7,614 nt of DNA, taken from positions 1-7,614 of the forward strand of contig JBIKVN010000158.1 of NCBI GenBank assembly GCA_044356865.1, read 5' to 3'. How positions within the stretch are numbered: position 1 is the stretch's first letter; the number at the start of each line of letters is the position of its first letter. The notes beneath the pieces are model-generated. The model saw nothing but the letters and a program-made list of their open reading frames with translations, did no database searches and had not been told where the DNA came from. Below, piece by piece: positions 1-6,154 of this stretch. A program made the translations under genes and the position numbers. This DNA is from JBEIUL01 sp044356865. GTDB lineage: Bacteria > Planctomycetota > Phycisphaerae > Phycisphaerales > SM1A02.

Positions 1-362
1 CGCAAGGGGTTGCGAACGCGGCGGTCGCTCGACGCGGGCCAGGAGAGCGGCCGAACTCCCCCGCTGGCCGCCCCGCGTGACGCGGGCGTTCATGAGTCTC
101 ACGCCGCATCCCGGTTCTCGGCAGCCGGAAATTCTCTGGTTCACGGTTCGGATGGTGAGAGTGCGGGCCGATTCCCGACCGCGGCGCGGGAACCGTCGCG
201 GGCGGCCAGGATTCGGGCGGGTCCGCGGACGCCGCCTCGTTGGCAAGATGGGCAAGCCACGGCCGCCGGCAGCCGCCCCCACGACGCGGAGATCCGGTCG
301 GCGGGTGCCGATCGGAGGCCGGCCGATCGCGCAGGGTTTCGCGGCGATCCGCCCGACGCGAC
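1..362. other. Upstream region without a convincing gene
   Basis: I see no gene that can be supported here. The open frames on the plus strand translate to arginine-, proline- and alanine-rich sequence typical of frames that stay open only because of high GC. A short frame from base 3 to a TGA at 78-80 could be the C-terminal tail of an upstream gene, but nothing supports it. Two small perfect hairpins are visible: CGCAA/TTGCG around GGGG at 1-14, and CCCGCG/CGCGGG around TGA at 72-86. Either could be a 3'-end structure of a gene to the left. The stretch from about 115 to 165 is less GC-rich than its surroundings, which fits intergenic DNA. Confidence 0.55.
309..329. repeat. Inverted repeat upstream of the first promoter
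   Basis: CGATCGG (309-315) and CCGATCG (323-329) form a perfect 7-bp inverted repeat with a 7-base spacer. It ends 33 bases before the candidate -35 box at 363, so it could be an upstream binding site for a regulator. CGATCG-type words are frequent in this GC-rich sequence and chance occurrence is a real alternative. Confidence 0.3.
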
Positions 363-390
363 TTGTCCACGGCCGCTCCGGTGCTAATTT
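363..390 (+). promoter_or_regulatory. Candidate sigma-70-type promoter, near-leaderless
   Basis: TTGTCC at 363-368 resembles a -35 box. After a 16-base spacer comes TAATTT at 385-390, preceded by TG and one base (TGCTAATTT, 382-390), an extended -10 form. The ATG at 400 lies 9 bases after the -10 box, so the predicted transcript would start within a few bases of the start codon. The lack of a Shine-Dalgarno sequence agrees with this. It is the best-formed promoter in the window. Confidence 0.6.
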
Positions 391-399
391 CCTTTCGCC

Positions 400-1266
400 A
401 TGAATGCCTCGACGACTTTCCGCCGACCTGCCGTATCCCGACTCCGCCCGCGATGGGCCCTCATGATCCCGACGCTGGCCGGGCTTGCGACCGCGCCGGC
501 TTCGCACGCCGCCCTGCTCGTCTCGGAAGCCTTCAGCTACTCGTCGGGTGACCTCTCCGGCAACAGCGGCGGAACCGGCTTCAGCGGCGCGTGGTCGGGC
601 GGCGGCGGGGCCAACAAGAACCAGGTCCTCGCGACCTCGATCTTCGAGCCGGGCAACCCGTCGGCGCGGTCGGTCCAGATCGCCAGCATCTACGGCGTGA
701 CCACGAGATCGCTGGCCTCCACCTACGTGAGCGGCGGCGCCACGACCTTCTACGTTTCTTTCCTCTTCAACGCGAATTCGTTCGAAAGCGGCAACCACTT
801 CGCGGGCATCGGTCTCGCCGGGCCCGGCGCCAGCGACAGCCTGTTCTTCGGGATGCCGGGCAACACCGGCAATCTCGGATTCGACTGGAACGCCCGAGGC
901 ACCCTGACCGGTCCGGCGAGCAGCAACGTCAACTACCTCGTGCTCGCCGAGATCAAGGCGGGCGTCGGTGCGACCACGACCGTCTCGATGTTCGCGACGA
1001 CCGACCTGTCGATGGGCGGATCGGCCCTGATGACCACGACGCCCATCGGCGTGCTGTCGGACATGGCGAACTTCACCTTCGACTCGGTGAACATCGCGGG
1101 CACCTACACCCCCGGCTCGATCCAGCTCGGCCGGTTCGCGATCGCCGACAACCCCAACGAGGCGATCGCCTTCAGCGGGATCTCGGCGGTTCCGCTTCCG
1201 GGCGCTTCGATGCTCGCGACGGTAGCGCTGTCGGTCGCCGGCACGCGGCGGCGACGGACGGCCTGA
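400..1266 (+). CDS. PEP-CTERM (VPLPG-type) surface protein with LamG-like fold
   Basis: This 288-residue protein is predicted to be exported and then processed by an exosortase. The N-terminus is a basic stretch (RRPAVSRLRPR, 8-18) and a hydrophobic segment, with a likely signal-peptidase site after SHA (35-37). The C-terminus has the three sorting elements in order: VPLPG (264-268), a hydrophobic segment (269-281) and RRRR (283-286). The mature part opens with SEAFSYSSGDLSG (42-54), a motif I know from planctomycete PEP-CTERM proteins. It continues as alternating beta strands (for example FYVSFLF, 117-123, and NYLVLAEIKAG, 178-188), as expected for a concanavalin A/LamG-like jelly roll. Its ligand is unknown. 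The start at 400 is chosen because the promoter lies directly before it; an in-frame ATG at 463 would give a shorter signal peptide. No catalytic motif is visible, so a structural or binding role at the cell surface is an inference. Confidence 0.9.
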   Translation: MNASTTFRRPAVSRLRPRWALMIPTLAGLATAPASHAALLVSEAFSYSSGDLSGNSGGTGFSGAWSGGGGANKNQVLATSIFEPGNPSARSVQIASIYGVTTRSLASTYVSGGATTFYVSFLFNANSFESGNHFAGIGLAGPGASDSLFFGMPGNTGNLGFDWNARGTLTGPASSNVNYLVLAEIKAGVGATTTVSMFATTDLSMGGSALMTTTPIGVLSDMANFTFDSVNIAGTYTPGSIQLGRFAIADNPNEAIAFSGISAVPLPGASMLATVALSVAGTRRRRTA

Positions 1267-1310
1267 GGCCGCGACGGCACGCACCATTTCCATCGCCGGT
1301 CGGTCGCGAT

Positions 1311-1367
1311 TCCGGAGCGGCGCTCGCCGGACGTTCCCGCGGTCCCGTCGCCGATCGGCTCGCGACG
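1311..1367 (+). terminator. Hairpin pair after the first PEP-CTERM gene
   Basis: Two hairpins follow the stop codon at 1266. The first (1311-1331) pairs TCCG with CGGA and GAGC with GCTC around a GGC loop, with a 2-base bulge. The second pairs CGTCGC (1346-1351) with GCGACG (1362-1367) and is followed by CTTTA; it also contains the perfect palindrome GCCGATCGGC (1350-1359). Neither has a real U tract, so intrinsic termination is uncertain. Confidence 0.35.
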
Positions 1368-1387
1368 CTTTAGGTCCCCATTGCCTG

Positions 1388-1403
1388 GCCTCGCTTCCGA
1401 GGC
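1388..1403 (-). terminator. Hairpin after the small cysteine protein gene
   Basis: GCCTCG (1388-1393) and CGAGGC (1398-1403) form a perfect 6-bp stem with a 4-base loop. It lies 19 bases beyond the stop codon of the minus-strand gene that ends at 1423. There is no U tract on either strand. It sits between two convergent genes, where a bidirectional 3'-end structure would be expected. Confidence 0.4.
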
Positions 1404-1422
1404 ATCGCGGCGAGCCCCGCCC

Positions 1423-1875
1423 TCAGCGACCCGTCGCGGGCTCCCGTGTCGAGCGTGCGGTGCCCACGACGCGAACGGCCAGCGGCGAACCCGAAATGCA
1501 GCCGGACAGCGGAAGCCGGCCCGCGGCGACCGCATCGACCGGCATCTCGCCAAGCTCGGTCGGTACGTCCGACTCCCGGCCGGCCCACGCCACGAACAGC
1601 TGAAGGCGACGACCGTCGGCGAGCGCCCGTTCCAGCACCTCGCCCAGAAGCCGACACGGCGACGGCTCGGACCCGTGGCCGGCGGCCCGCCGATGCCCGA
1701 AGCTCGGGACGAGCGCACAGCCGCAGCCTCCGATGGTGAACTCGGCGGCATGGGTCAGGCCCGACGCGAACGCCCTCCAGGCGGGAGCCGGTCGGACCGG
1801 GTCCACGCTGCATCCCCGCGTTCGGACGCTCGCCGGCAGCTGCCCGTCGCTGAGGATGAAGACTCGCAGGCACAT
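1423..1875 (-). CDS. Small cysteine-containing protein of unknown function
   Basis: This frame encodes 150 residues with normal protein-like composition, unlike the arginine-rich shadow frames around it. It begins MCLRVFILSDGQLP, has a central GGCGC motif (49-53) and later LQLFVAWAGRE (91-101). This layout (Met-Cys start, 'SD..LP' segment, CxC in the middle, then a strand ending in a W-x-G-x-E-like motif) resembles a family of short uncharacterised bacterial proteins I recall but cannot name. Its six cysteines are C2, C22, C51, C53, C74 and C126; C51 and C53 form the CxC pair. Metal or redox binding is possible but unproven. No signal peptide or membrane segment is visible, so it is probably cytoplasmic. 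The ATG at 1875 is preferred over an in-frame GTG at 1884 because the MC start matches the remembered family and a -10-like box lies 7 bases upstream. Confidence 0.65.
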   Translation of the reverse strand: MCLRVFILSDGQLPASVRTRGCSVDPVRPAPAWRAFASGLTHAAEFTIGGCGCALVPSFGHRRAAGHGSEPSPCRLLGEVLERALADGRRLQLFVAWAGRESDVPTELGEMPVDAVAAGRLPLSGCISGSPLAVRVVGTARSTREPATGR

Positions 1876-1882
1876 CGCGGCC

Positions 1883-1888
1883 ACGATA
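1883..1888 (-). promoter_or_regulatory. -10-like box next to the start codon
   Basis: Read on the minus strand, CTATCGT precedes the ATG at 1875, with TATCGT ending 7 bases before it. The same CTATCGT word sits 8 bases before the start of the gene at 6868. No clear -35 box and no Shine-Dalgarno sequence are seen. The placement fits a leaderless transcript. Confidence 0.4.
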
Positions 1889-1945
1889 GTCGTCGGACGG
1901 ACCGGACGCGGGCCCAGGAAGCATCATGGCACGCCCGCCGGGCAC

Positions 1946-1964
1946 TCGCGGCGGCTTGCCGCGA
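1946..1964 (-). terminator. Hairpin after the haem fusion gene
   Basis: TCGCGGC (1946-1952) and GCCGCGA (1958-1964) form a perfect 7-bp stem with a 5-base loop. The stem begins 25 bases beyond the stop codon of the haem fusion gene, read on the minus strand. A wider pair, GCCCG/CGGGC, may enclose it. There is no U tract. It separates this gene from the next minus-strand gene, which fits separate transcription units. Confidence 0.45.
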
Positions 1965-1989
1965 CGACGGGCCGGATCCGCGGTTCCGG

Positions 1990-4824
1990 TCAGGGCTCGA
2001 CGCGAGGCACGCCGTTGCGCTCGTGCCGGTACTTCGAGATCGTCTGGTAGGCAACCTTCCGCGTGCGGTTGATCCCGCCGAGCGGGGCCTGGTCGGGCAG
2101 CGAGTGCCAGGGCGTGAACGAGAGGTTCTCGGCGACCTTCAGGTCGAGGCCGTCGGAGAGGTCCTGCCTCGGGATGCGCAGGAGCGCGACCCGCACGAAC
2201 AACGCTTCCGACTCCTGCCACTCGACGAGCGCGTCCTCGACCGGCTGCTTCACCGGATCGAGCTGCCGCTGCACGAGGAACTCGAAGACGACTTCCCCGG
2301 CGCCGACCTGCTCGACCATCGCCTGGCGCAGGTAGTCCTGGCTCGGGTCGAGCTTGGCCGGCTTCCGCGGCTCGGCGACCGGCCGCGCCGAGAACTTCAT
2401 CGCCCCGGGCCCGAGGCGATACGGCGTCTGGCTGAAGTACCGCGCCTGCAGCGGATTCCAGAACGGTCCGCCGTTCAGGCCCTCAACGGCCTTGAGCGCC
2501 TTCGGGCTGATCTTGAAGAACACCTCGGTCGCCATCAGGCCCTCGACGCGGGCCGAGTGGAAGGCCGAGTAGTCGGCGACGTTGCTCGAGAGGAACGTCG
2601 GGTAGTTGATCATCACGAAATCCTGCGTGGTCGCGTCGAGCTCGTCCTCGAGGACTTTCTCGCCGGGCACGCCGAGCACCTTGATCGCCATGCCATGCGC
2701 CTGCCGGACGGTGTCGGAACCTACCTCGGTGCCGCTGGCCGAGAAGCGGACCAGGGCGTCGTAGGCCTTCGGCGCGGCGAAGAGGCCGTGCCGCAGCTCG
2801 CCCGGCAGGCCGTCGAGCACCTCGAGGCGGGCCCGGACGAGGCCGTGCGTCTTCGGGTGGGCGTCGCGGCGCACCTCGGACGGTGCGGGGTACTGGATCC
2901 GCATGCGGGCCATCGTCTGCCCGATGAACTCCTCGATCAGCGCCTCCTCGCCGGGAAGCACGCGTTCCGCGCCGAGGGCAAGCGGCGGGCTCGGCAGCGC
3001 GTATCCCTCGGGATACATGTTGTTGAAGAAGCGCACGTCGCGATACGCCTCGACGGCATCCTTCGGCCCGCCGTACGGCGTCACCTGCGCAGGCTCGGAT
3101 GGGATCGACTTCATGTACTCGACGATCGCCCAACGCTCGTCGTCGGTCAGGAGCCGACCGACCGTGCCGGCGCCGCGCGGGCCGTCCTGGAACGAGTGCC
3201 CGAGGTTCGAGTTGCCGATCCGGGTGGTGTCGAACTCGAACGAGCCGGAGGCGCCGGTGGTGTCGACGCCGACCTTGACCGGATCGAAGTCGCGGCCGAT
3301 GGTGAAGCGCGTCGGACGCTCGGCCGCCGGAAGCAGCAGGTCGTAGAGGCTCGGCACCGAGCCGTTGTGGAGGAACGGCGGCGTCGCCCACACGCCGTCA
3401 CGCGGGCCGGCCTTGTAGGACGGCGGCGTCGGCGCCGATTCGCCCGCGGCGCGGTAGCCGTGCGCATCCGCCAGCTCGGCGGGCGTGAGGCCGGCCGCGC
3501 GGGCCGCGAACTCGATCGCTTTCCCGTGCGCCGCCCCGAGGATCACGCCGGAGGGCGCGAGCTCGGCATCCTTGAAGGACCCCTTGAGGTAGGGCGCGAG
3601 CGACCCGGTCAGGAACTCGGGCTGCGGATTGAACACCGGCGTGCGGAACTGCTGCGGGTCGGTGCCGACATACGCCTCGGGCACCATGGCGTTCTCGATG
3701 AAGCGCAGGCCGCCCGCCTTCGGGGCGCTCCAGCGGTGCGGATAGGTCGAGTGGCACTGCGCGCAGTTCTCGACGAAGAGCTCGCGGCCGCGGGCGGCCT
3801 TCGCGCGGTCGATCGGGCCGAAGACTTCCTCGGGCCATTGCGGCGGCGCGAGGCGTCGGAGCAGTTCCTCGATCCTGATCTGGCCGCGCAGGTCCATCGT
3901 CGACTCGAACAGCCCGTCCTCGGGCGACTTTGACGCAAAGTCGACCCGGACGAACACGCCGAGCGACTCGGTCGAGTTGCGGATGAGGGGGTCGGACGCG
4001 AAGCCCGTCCACTGCACCCACGACGATTGCGGCGCGTTCCAGAGGAAGGGCGGCTTCGCGGGCGCGAGCGTCGCCTCCCAGTTCTCGGCGAGGCGGGTCG
4101 CCCCGGCGATCGCGCGGTTGTGGATGAGGGTGAGCGCGTCCATCCGCCCCGGTCCGGGCGGCGTCGCGGTGGCCGCGAAATGCGTGATGTACTCGTGCAC
4201 CGCCGCCGAGGCCTCGTCGAGCGATGCTCGCAGCGCGGCCCGCGGCCCGTCGCCCGTGACCTCCATCCGTGCCGCCGTGCGGTCGAACTTCGCGGCGTCG
4301 GCCTTGGTCGCGGCGAGAGCCTCGTCGAGGCTCGAGATGTAGCCCACGAAGTCAAAGGCATGGTTGGAGCCGCCCTCGATGCGGATCCGCTTGCCCTGAT
4401 ACCGAAGCTCCGAGCTGTGGCACGCCGCGCAGCTGACGCCGATCCAGTCGCCCTTCCAGCGGCCCGACGGCACCTCGGAGCGCACGATCCCGACGGGGAG
4501 CCCGTCCGGATTCGTCCGCGGATCGGCCGGGCTCGTGACCAGTCCGTACCGATCGGAGACCTCGTCGGCTCGGAACAGCCCGGTGCCGCCCGCCTGCTCG
4601 AGGGCCAGGAAGAGTTCGTACGGCATCACCGCCGAACCTTGCGAGGTCCGGTGGTAGGCGGCGCGATCGTCGGGGCTCCAGCCCTGGTCGAGCAGGATCG
4701 GCCCCGATTCGCCGGCCGGCGGGGCGTTCATCGCGGGCAGCGTCGACGCGAGGCCGCACAGGGCGCCGGCGACGATCAGGATGGATCCCACGCGTCGCAC
4801 ACGGCCGGCGGCTTCTCGTTTCAT
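1990..4824 (-). CDS. Exported di-haem cytochrome c / catalase-like fusion
   Basis: The 944-residue product begins with a basic N-terminus and hydrophobic segment (about 13-27), a typical signal peptide, so haem attachment would occur outside the cytoplasm. Residues 45-580 form a RoxA/MauG-like di-haem domain with CAACH (132-136) and CAQCH (354-358). Other family marks are LDQGWS (45-50), MPYELFLALEQ (67-77), SWVQW (268-272) and FLHNGSVPSLYDLL (484-497). Residues 595-944 resemble the y4iL group of catalase-like proteins. They keep R653/H656 (RDAHPKTHG), N740 (DFVMINYP) and R922/Y926 (RKVAY), matching catalase Arg72/His75, Asn148 and Arg354/Tyr358. The protein could thus bind two c-type haems and one b-type haem. 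Peroxide removal or oxygenative attack on an organic substrate are both possible. The ATG at 4824 is chosen because it starts the signal peptide and has a -10 box 7 bases upstream; the longer frame to 5586 is antisense to the next gene, and an ATG at 4863 is a weaker alternative. Confidence 0.9.
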   Translation of the reverse strand: MKREAAGRVRRVGSILIVAGALCGLASTLPAMNAPPAGESGPILLDQGWSPDDRAAYHRTSQGSAVMPYELFLALEQAGGTGLFRADEVSDRYGLVTSPADPRTNPDGLPVGIVRSEVPSGRWKGDWIGVSCAACHSSELRYQGKRIRIEGGSNHAFDFVGYISSLDEALAATKADAAKFDRTAARMEVTGDGPRAALRASLDEASAAVHEYITHFAATATPPGPGRMDALTLIHNRAIAGATRLAENWEATLAPAKPPFLWNAPQSSWVQWTGFASDPLIRNSTESLGVFVRVDFASKSPEDGLFESTMDLRGQIRIEELLRRLAPPQWPEEVFGPIDRAKAARGRELFVENCAQCHSTYPHRWSAPKAGGLRFIENAMVPEAYVGTDPQQFRTPVFNPQPEFLTGSLAPYLKGSFKDAELAPSGVILGAAHGKAIEFAARAAGLTPAELADAHGYRAAGESAPTPPSYKAGPRDGVWATPPFLHNGSVPSLYDLLLPAAERPTRFTIGRDFDPVKVGVDTTGASGSFEFDTTRIGNSNLGHSFQDGPRGAGTVGRLLTDDERWAIVEYMKSIPSEPAQVTPYGGPKDAVEAYRDVRFFNNMYPEGYALPSPPLALGAERVLPGEEALIEEFIGQTMARMRIQYPAPSEVRRDAHPKTHGLVRARLEVLDGLPGELRHGLFAAPKAYDALVRFSASGTEVGSDTVRQAHGMAIKVLGVPGEKVLEDELDATTQDFVMINYPTFLSSNVADYSAFHSARVEGLMATEVFFKISPKALKAVEGLNGGPFWNPLQARYFSQTPYRLGPGAMKFSARPVAEPRKPAKLDPSQDYLRQAMVEQVGAGEVVFEFLVQRQLDPVKQPVEDALVEWQESEALFVRVALLRIPRQDLSDGLDLKVAENLSFTPWHSLPDQAPLGGINRTRKVAYQTISKYRHERNGVPRVEP

Positions 4825-4831
4825 GAGCCGG

Positions 4832-4840
4832 AAGGTAGCA
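4832..4840 (-). promoter_or_regulatory. Extended -10 box of the haem fusion gene
   Basis: On the minus strand the sequence is TGCTACCTT (4840 down to 4832), an extended -10 form (TG, one base, TACCTT), ending 7 bases before the ATG at 4824. It shares TGCTAnnTT with the box before the gene at 400. There is no Shine-Dalgarno sequence, so a leaderless transcript is likely. The -35 region would overlap the inverted repeat at 4858-4879. Confidence 0.5.
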
Positions 4841-4857
4841 GAGGCCGCCGATTCCAC

Positions 4858-4879
4858 CCGCATCGCGGGACGGATGCGG
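4858..4879. promoter_or_regulatory. Inverted repeat, candidate shared operator
   Basis: CCGCATC (4858-4864) and GATGCGG (4873-4879) are perfect 7-bp inverted half-sites with an 8-base spacer, so their centres are 15 bases apart. The repeat lies between the -10 candidates of the two divergent genes and covers the expected -35 region of both. That is where a dimeric regulator could control both promoters. No regulator gene is adjacent, so the binder is unknown. Confidence 0.4.
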
Positions 4880-4887
4880 CTCGCGGG

Positions 4888-4893
4888 TACAGT
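4888..4893 (+). promoter_or_regulatory. -10-like box of the propeller gene
   Basis: TACAGT at 4888-4893 is a plausible -10 box; I see no good -35 match. A start near 4900 would give a leader of about 39 bases. This gene therefore differs from its divergent partner, whose -10 box abuts the start codon. Confidence 0.35.
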
Positions 4894-4899
4894 CCGCGT

Positions 4900-4915
4900 G
4901 CGGCTTCGAGGCCGC
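4900..4915 (+). other. Leader hairpin of the propeller gene
   Basis: GCGGC (4900-4904) pairs with GCCGC (4911-4915), closing on a T-G wobble and a TCGA loop. CGTGC (4897-4901) could alternatively pair with GCACG (4926-4930), so two partly exclusive folds are possible. The only purine-rich stretch before the ATG is GAGGG at 4922-4926, which is rather far from it (12 bases) and lies within the alternative fold. Confidence 0.3.
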
Positions 4916-4938
4916 GATCCCGAGGGCACGCACCGACC

Positions 4939-5916
4939 ATGCATCCGCTCGCCCTGACGCTTGCGCTCTCGTTTTCGACCAACGCCCTTGCGGGCGACGC
5001 ACCGTCCCCCGCCGGCGCGGGCCACGCGCTGGTCGTGACCCGAACGCCGGCGGGTGCGACACCGCAGGAAACCGCGTCCTTCGCCGGCGCTGACACCTCG
5101 AGCGTCGCCCGACTCGCGGACGGCCGGATCGCGCTCGCCTTCCAGGGATTTCCCGCCGACGATCCGCGTGCGTTCAACCGCACGGCGGTGCGATTCTCGG
5201 GCGACGAGGGTCGCACCTGGACCGATCCGCAGCCGATCGAGATCGCCGGCCTCGACGCGACGCTCGCCCCCCCGTTCGACCCGACGCTGGTCGCGTTGCC
5301 GGACGGTCGCGTCCGGCTCTATTTCATATCGTTTGACGAGCGCGGGCTCGCCCCGGGCACGCCGCCGACCGCGACCGGGGTCTACTCGGCGATCTCCGAC
5401 GACGGCCGGCGATACGCCTTTGAGCCGGGCACGCGGTTCTCGATCGAGGGTCGCGTCGTGCTCGACGCGGCGGCGGCCCGGCACGACGGCGTCTTCCATC
5501 TCGTCATTCCCGACCACGGCACCGCGGCGGAGTTCCTCGGGCGACGGAAGTCGGGCGAGGCGCAGCCGGGCGGCAACGGCTACCACGCCGTGAGCAAGGA
5601 CGGACTCGCCTTCGAGCGAGCCCCGGATCTCCCGCTTCCCTCGACCCGCAACCTCTGGTGGGGCAACCTGCTGAGCGAGGGCGACACGCTCCGCTTCTTC
5701 GGCACCGGCCCCGGGCCGTGGCCACTCGTGAGTCGCGACGGCAGGACGTGGAAGCCCGCGACGGAACCGCTCGCGATGCCCGGCGTCGATCCGGCCGCGG
5801 TCCGGCTTCGCGATGGGACGCTCCTGCTCACCGCGACGAGGGAACCCGAGGGGCCGCAGCCGGGGCCGTCGGTGGCTCCCCCGCAGTCCCGCCCGAGTGC
5901 GGATTCACGGGAGTAG
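4939..5916 (+). CDS. Secreted Asp-box beta-propeller protein (sialidase-like fold)
   Basis: This 325-residue protein has a short signal peptide, with likely cleavage near NALA (15-18). Asp-box motifs recur at S87-x-D-x-G-x-x-W94, S153-D-D-G-x-x-Y159, S219-K-D-G-x-x-F225 and S265-R-D-G-x-x-W271. Between them is a second repeat, D-x-x-x-V/A-x-L-x-DGR followed by a hydrophobic strand, at about 52, 114, 176, 243 (weak, no Asp) and 284. Together they suggest five blades of about 60 residues. This fold occurs in sialidases (usually six blades), five-bladed glycosidases such as the GH43 and GH32 families, and non-enzymatic binding proteins. I cannot point to a sialidase arginine triad, so no enzyme activity is claimed; an extracytoplasmic glycan-related role is an inference. 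The tail from 303 is rich in Pro and Ser and probably disordered. The ATG at 4939 is chosen because the signal peptide starts there; the longer frame from 4027 is antisense to the haem fusion gene. Confidence 0.85.
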   Translation: MHPLALTLALSFSTNALAGDAPSPAGAGHALVVTRTPAGATPQETASFAGADTSSVARLADGRIALAFQGFPADDPRAFNRTAVRFSGDEGRTWTDPQPIEIAGLDATLAPPFDPTLVALPDGRVRLYFISFDERGLAPGTPPTATGVYSAISDDGRRYAFEPGTRFSIEGRVVLDAAAARHDGVFHLVIPDHGTAAEFLGRRKSGEAQPGGNGYHAVSKDGLAFERAPDLPLPSTRNLWWGNLLSEGDTLRFFGTGPGPWPLVSRDGRTWKPATEPLAMPGVDPAAVRLRDGTLLLTATREPEGPQPGPSVAPPQSRPSADSRE

Positions 5917-5951
5917 CCGCTTCGCCCGTCCTTTCACCCCGGTGTTCGCGA

Positions 5952-5979
5952 CGGTGACCGGATGGCATCCGGGGCACCG
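5952..5979 (+). terminator. Strong hairpin after the propeller gene
   Basis: CGGTG and CACCG enclose CCGGAT / GGC / ATCCGG, giving 11 base pairs with a small internal loop (A opposite GG) and a 3-base loop. It begins 35 bases after the stop codon at 5916. No U tract follows. It is the most likely 3'-end structure for this gene. Confidence 0.5.
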
Positions 5980-6001
5980 CCGCCCTTCGCCGCAGAGCCG
6001 G

Positions 6002-6032
6002 GGGAACCCGGCGGCTTTCGAAGCGGGTTCCC
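6002..6032 (+). repeat. Second hairpin in the intergenic region
   Basis: GGGAACCC (6002-6009) and GGGTTCCC (6025-6032) form a perfect 8-bp stem. Inside it GCTT (6014-6017) pairs with AAGC (6021-6024) around TCG, after a 4-base bulge. It may be a back-up terminator for the propeller gene or a structure upstream of the next promoter. The 238-base gap 5917-6154 holds no supportable gene on either strand, only these hairpins and the signals of the next gene. Confidence 0.45.
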
Positions 6033-6091
6033 ACACGGCCTGCCAGCGTCTGCCACGGACGCTTCATGGCCCCGGCGTCCGGCGATGTCCC

Positions 6092-6097
6092 TACTTT
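6092..6097 (+). promoter_or_regulatory. -10-like box of the second PEP-CTERM gene
   Basis: TACTTT at 6092-6097, within CCTACTTTCC, resembles a -10 box; no -35 box is evident. Transcription from about 6104 would give a leader of about 50 bases. This is one of two genes in the window with a real leader and the only one with a strong Shine-Dalgarno sequence. Confidence 0.4.
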
Positions 6098-6124
6098 CCG
6101 ACCCTTGACCCGTTGTGGGTCGGA
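6097..6124 (+). promoter_or_regulatory. Inverted repeat at the promoter/leader junction
   Basis: TCCGACCC (6097-6104) and GGGTCGGA (6117-6124) are a perfect 8-bp inverted repeat with a 12-base spacer. As DNA it would be an operator overlapping the transcription start. As RNA it would be a 5' leader hairpin upstream of the ribosome binding site. The internal ACCC can also pair with GGGT, giving a competing smaller fold. Position favours a regulatory role, but which kind is unclear. Confidence 0.45.
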
Positions 6125-6137
6125 CCGTCCACATCAC

Positions 6138-6143
6138 GAGGAG
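6138..6143 (+). promoter_or_regulatory. Shine-Dalgarno sequence GAGGAG
   Basis: GAGGAG ends 11 bases before the ATG at 6155. It is the only strong ribosome binding site seen in the window and fixes the start of this gene; longer upstream extensions of the frame lack a signal peptide. Confidence 0.65.
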
Positions 6144-6154
6144 AACAGAGCCGC

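Noticed and set aside
1..94. Possible divergent minus-strand gene starting at the ATG at 94 and running off the left edge
   Set aside because: About 31 codons are open, but there is no signal peptide, no recognisable motif, no adjacent -10 box and no ribosome binding site. It is too short to judge.
10..403. Plus-strand frames 10-387, 77-403 and 240-551
   Set aside because: They are arginine/proline/alanine-rich, have no motif, and overlap the promoter or the start of the supported gene at 400.
1104..2221. Minus-strand frames 1104-1751 and 1370-2221 overlapping the small cysteine protein
   Set aside because: Both are rich in Arg, Gly and Pro without hydrophobic patterning, and both overlap better-supported genes (400-1266, 1423-1875 or 1990-4824).
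1381..3933. Very long plus-strand open frame (850 codons) opposite the haem fusion gene
   Set aside because: Its translation is dominated by Arg, Leu, Glu, Asp and His with no recognisable domain, as expected from the antisense of a GC-rich coding sequence. The minus-strand frame has clear haem-binding and catalase motifs.
4027..4938. N-terminal extension of the propeller frame upstream of 4939
   Set aside because: It is antisense to the haem fusion gene and of shadow-frame composition. The signal peptide begins at 4939.
4825..5586. N-terminal extension of the haem fusion frame beyond 4824
   Set aside because: The extension is antisense to the propeller gene and arginine-rich. The signal peptide begins at the ATG at 4824 and a -10 box lies just upstream.
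5813..6154. N-terminal extension of the second PEP-CTERM frame upstream of 6155
   Set aside because: It overlaps the end of the propeller gene in another frame and has no signal peptide. The GAGGAG site and signal peptide place the start at 6155.
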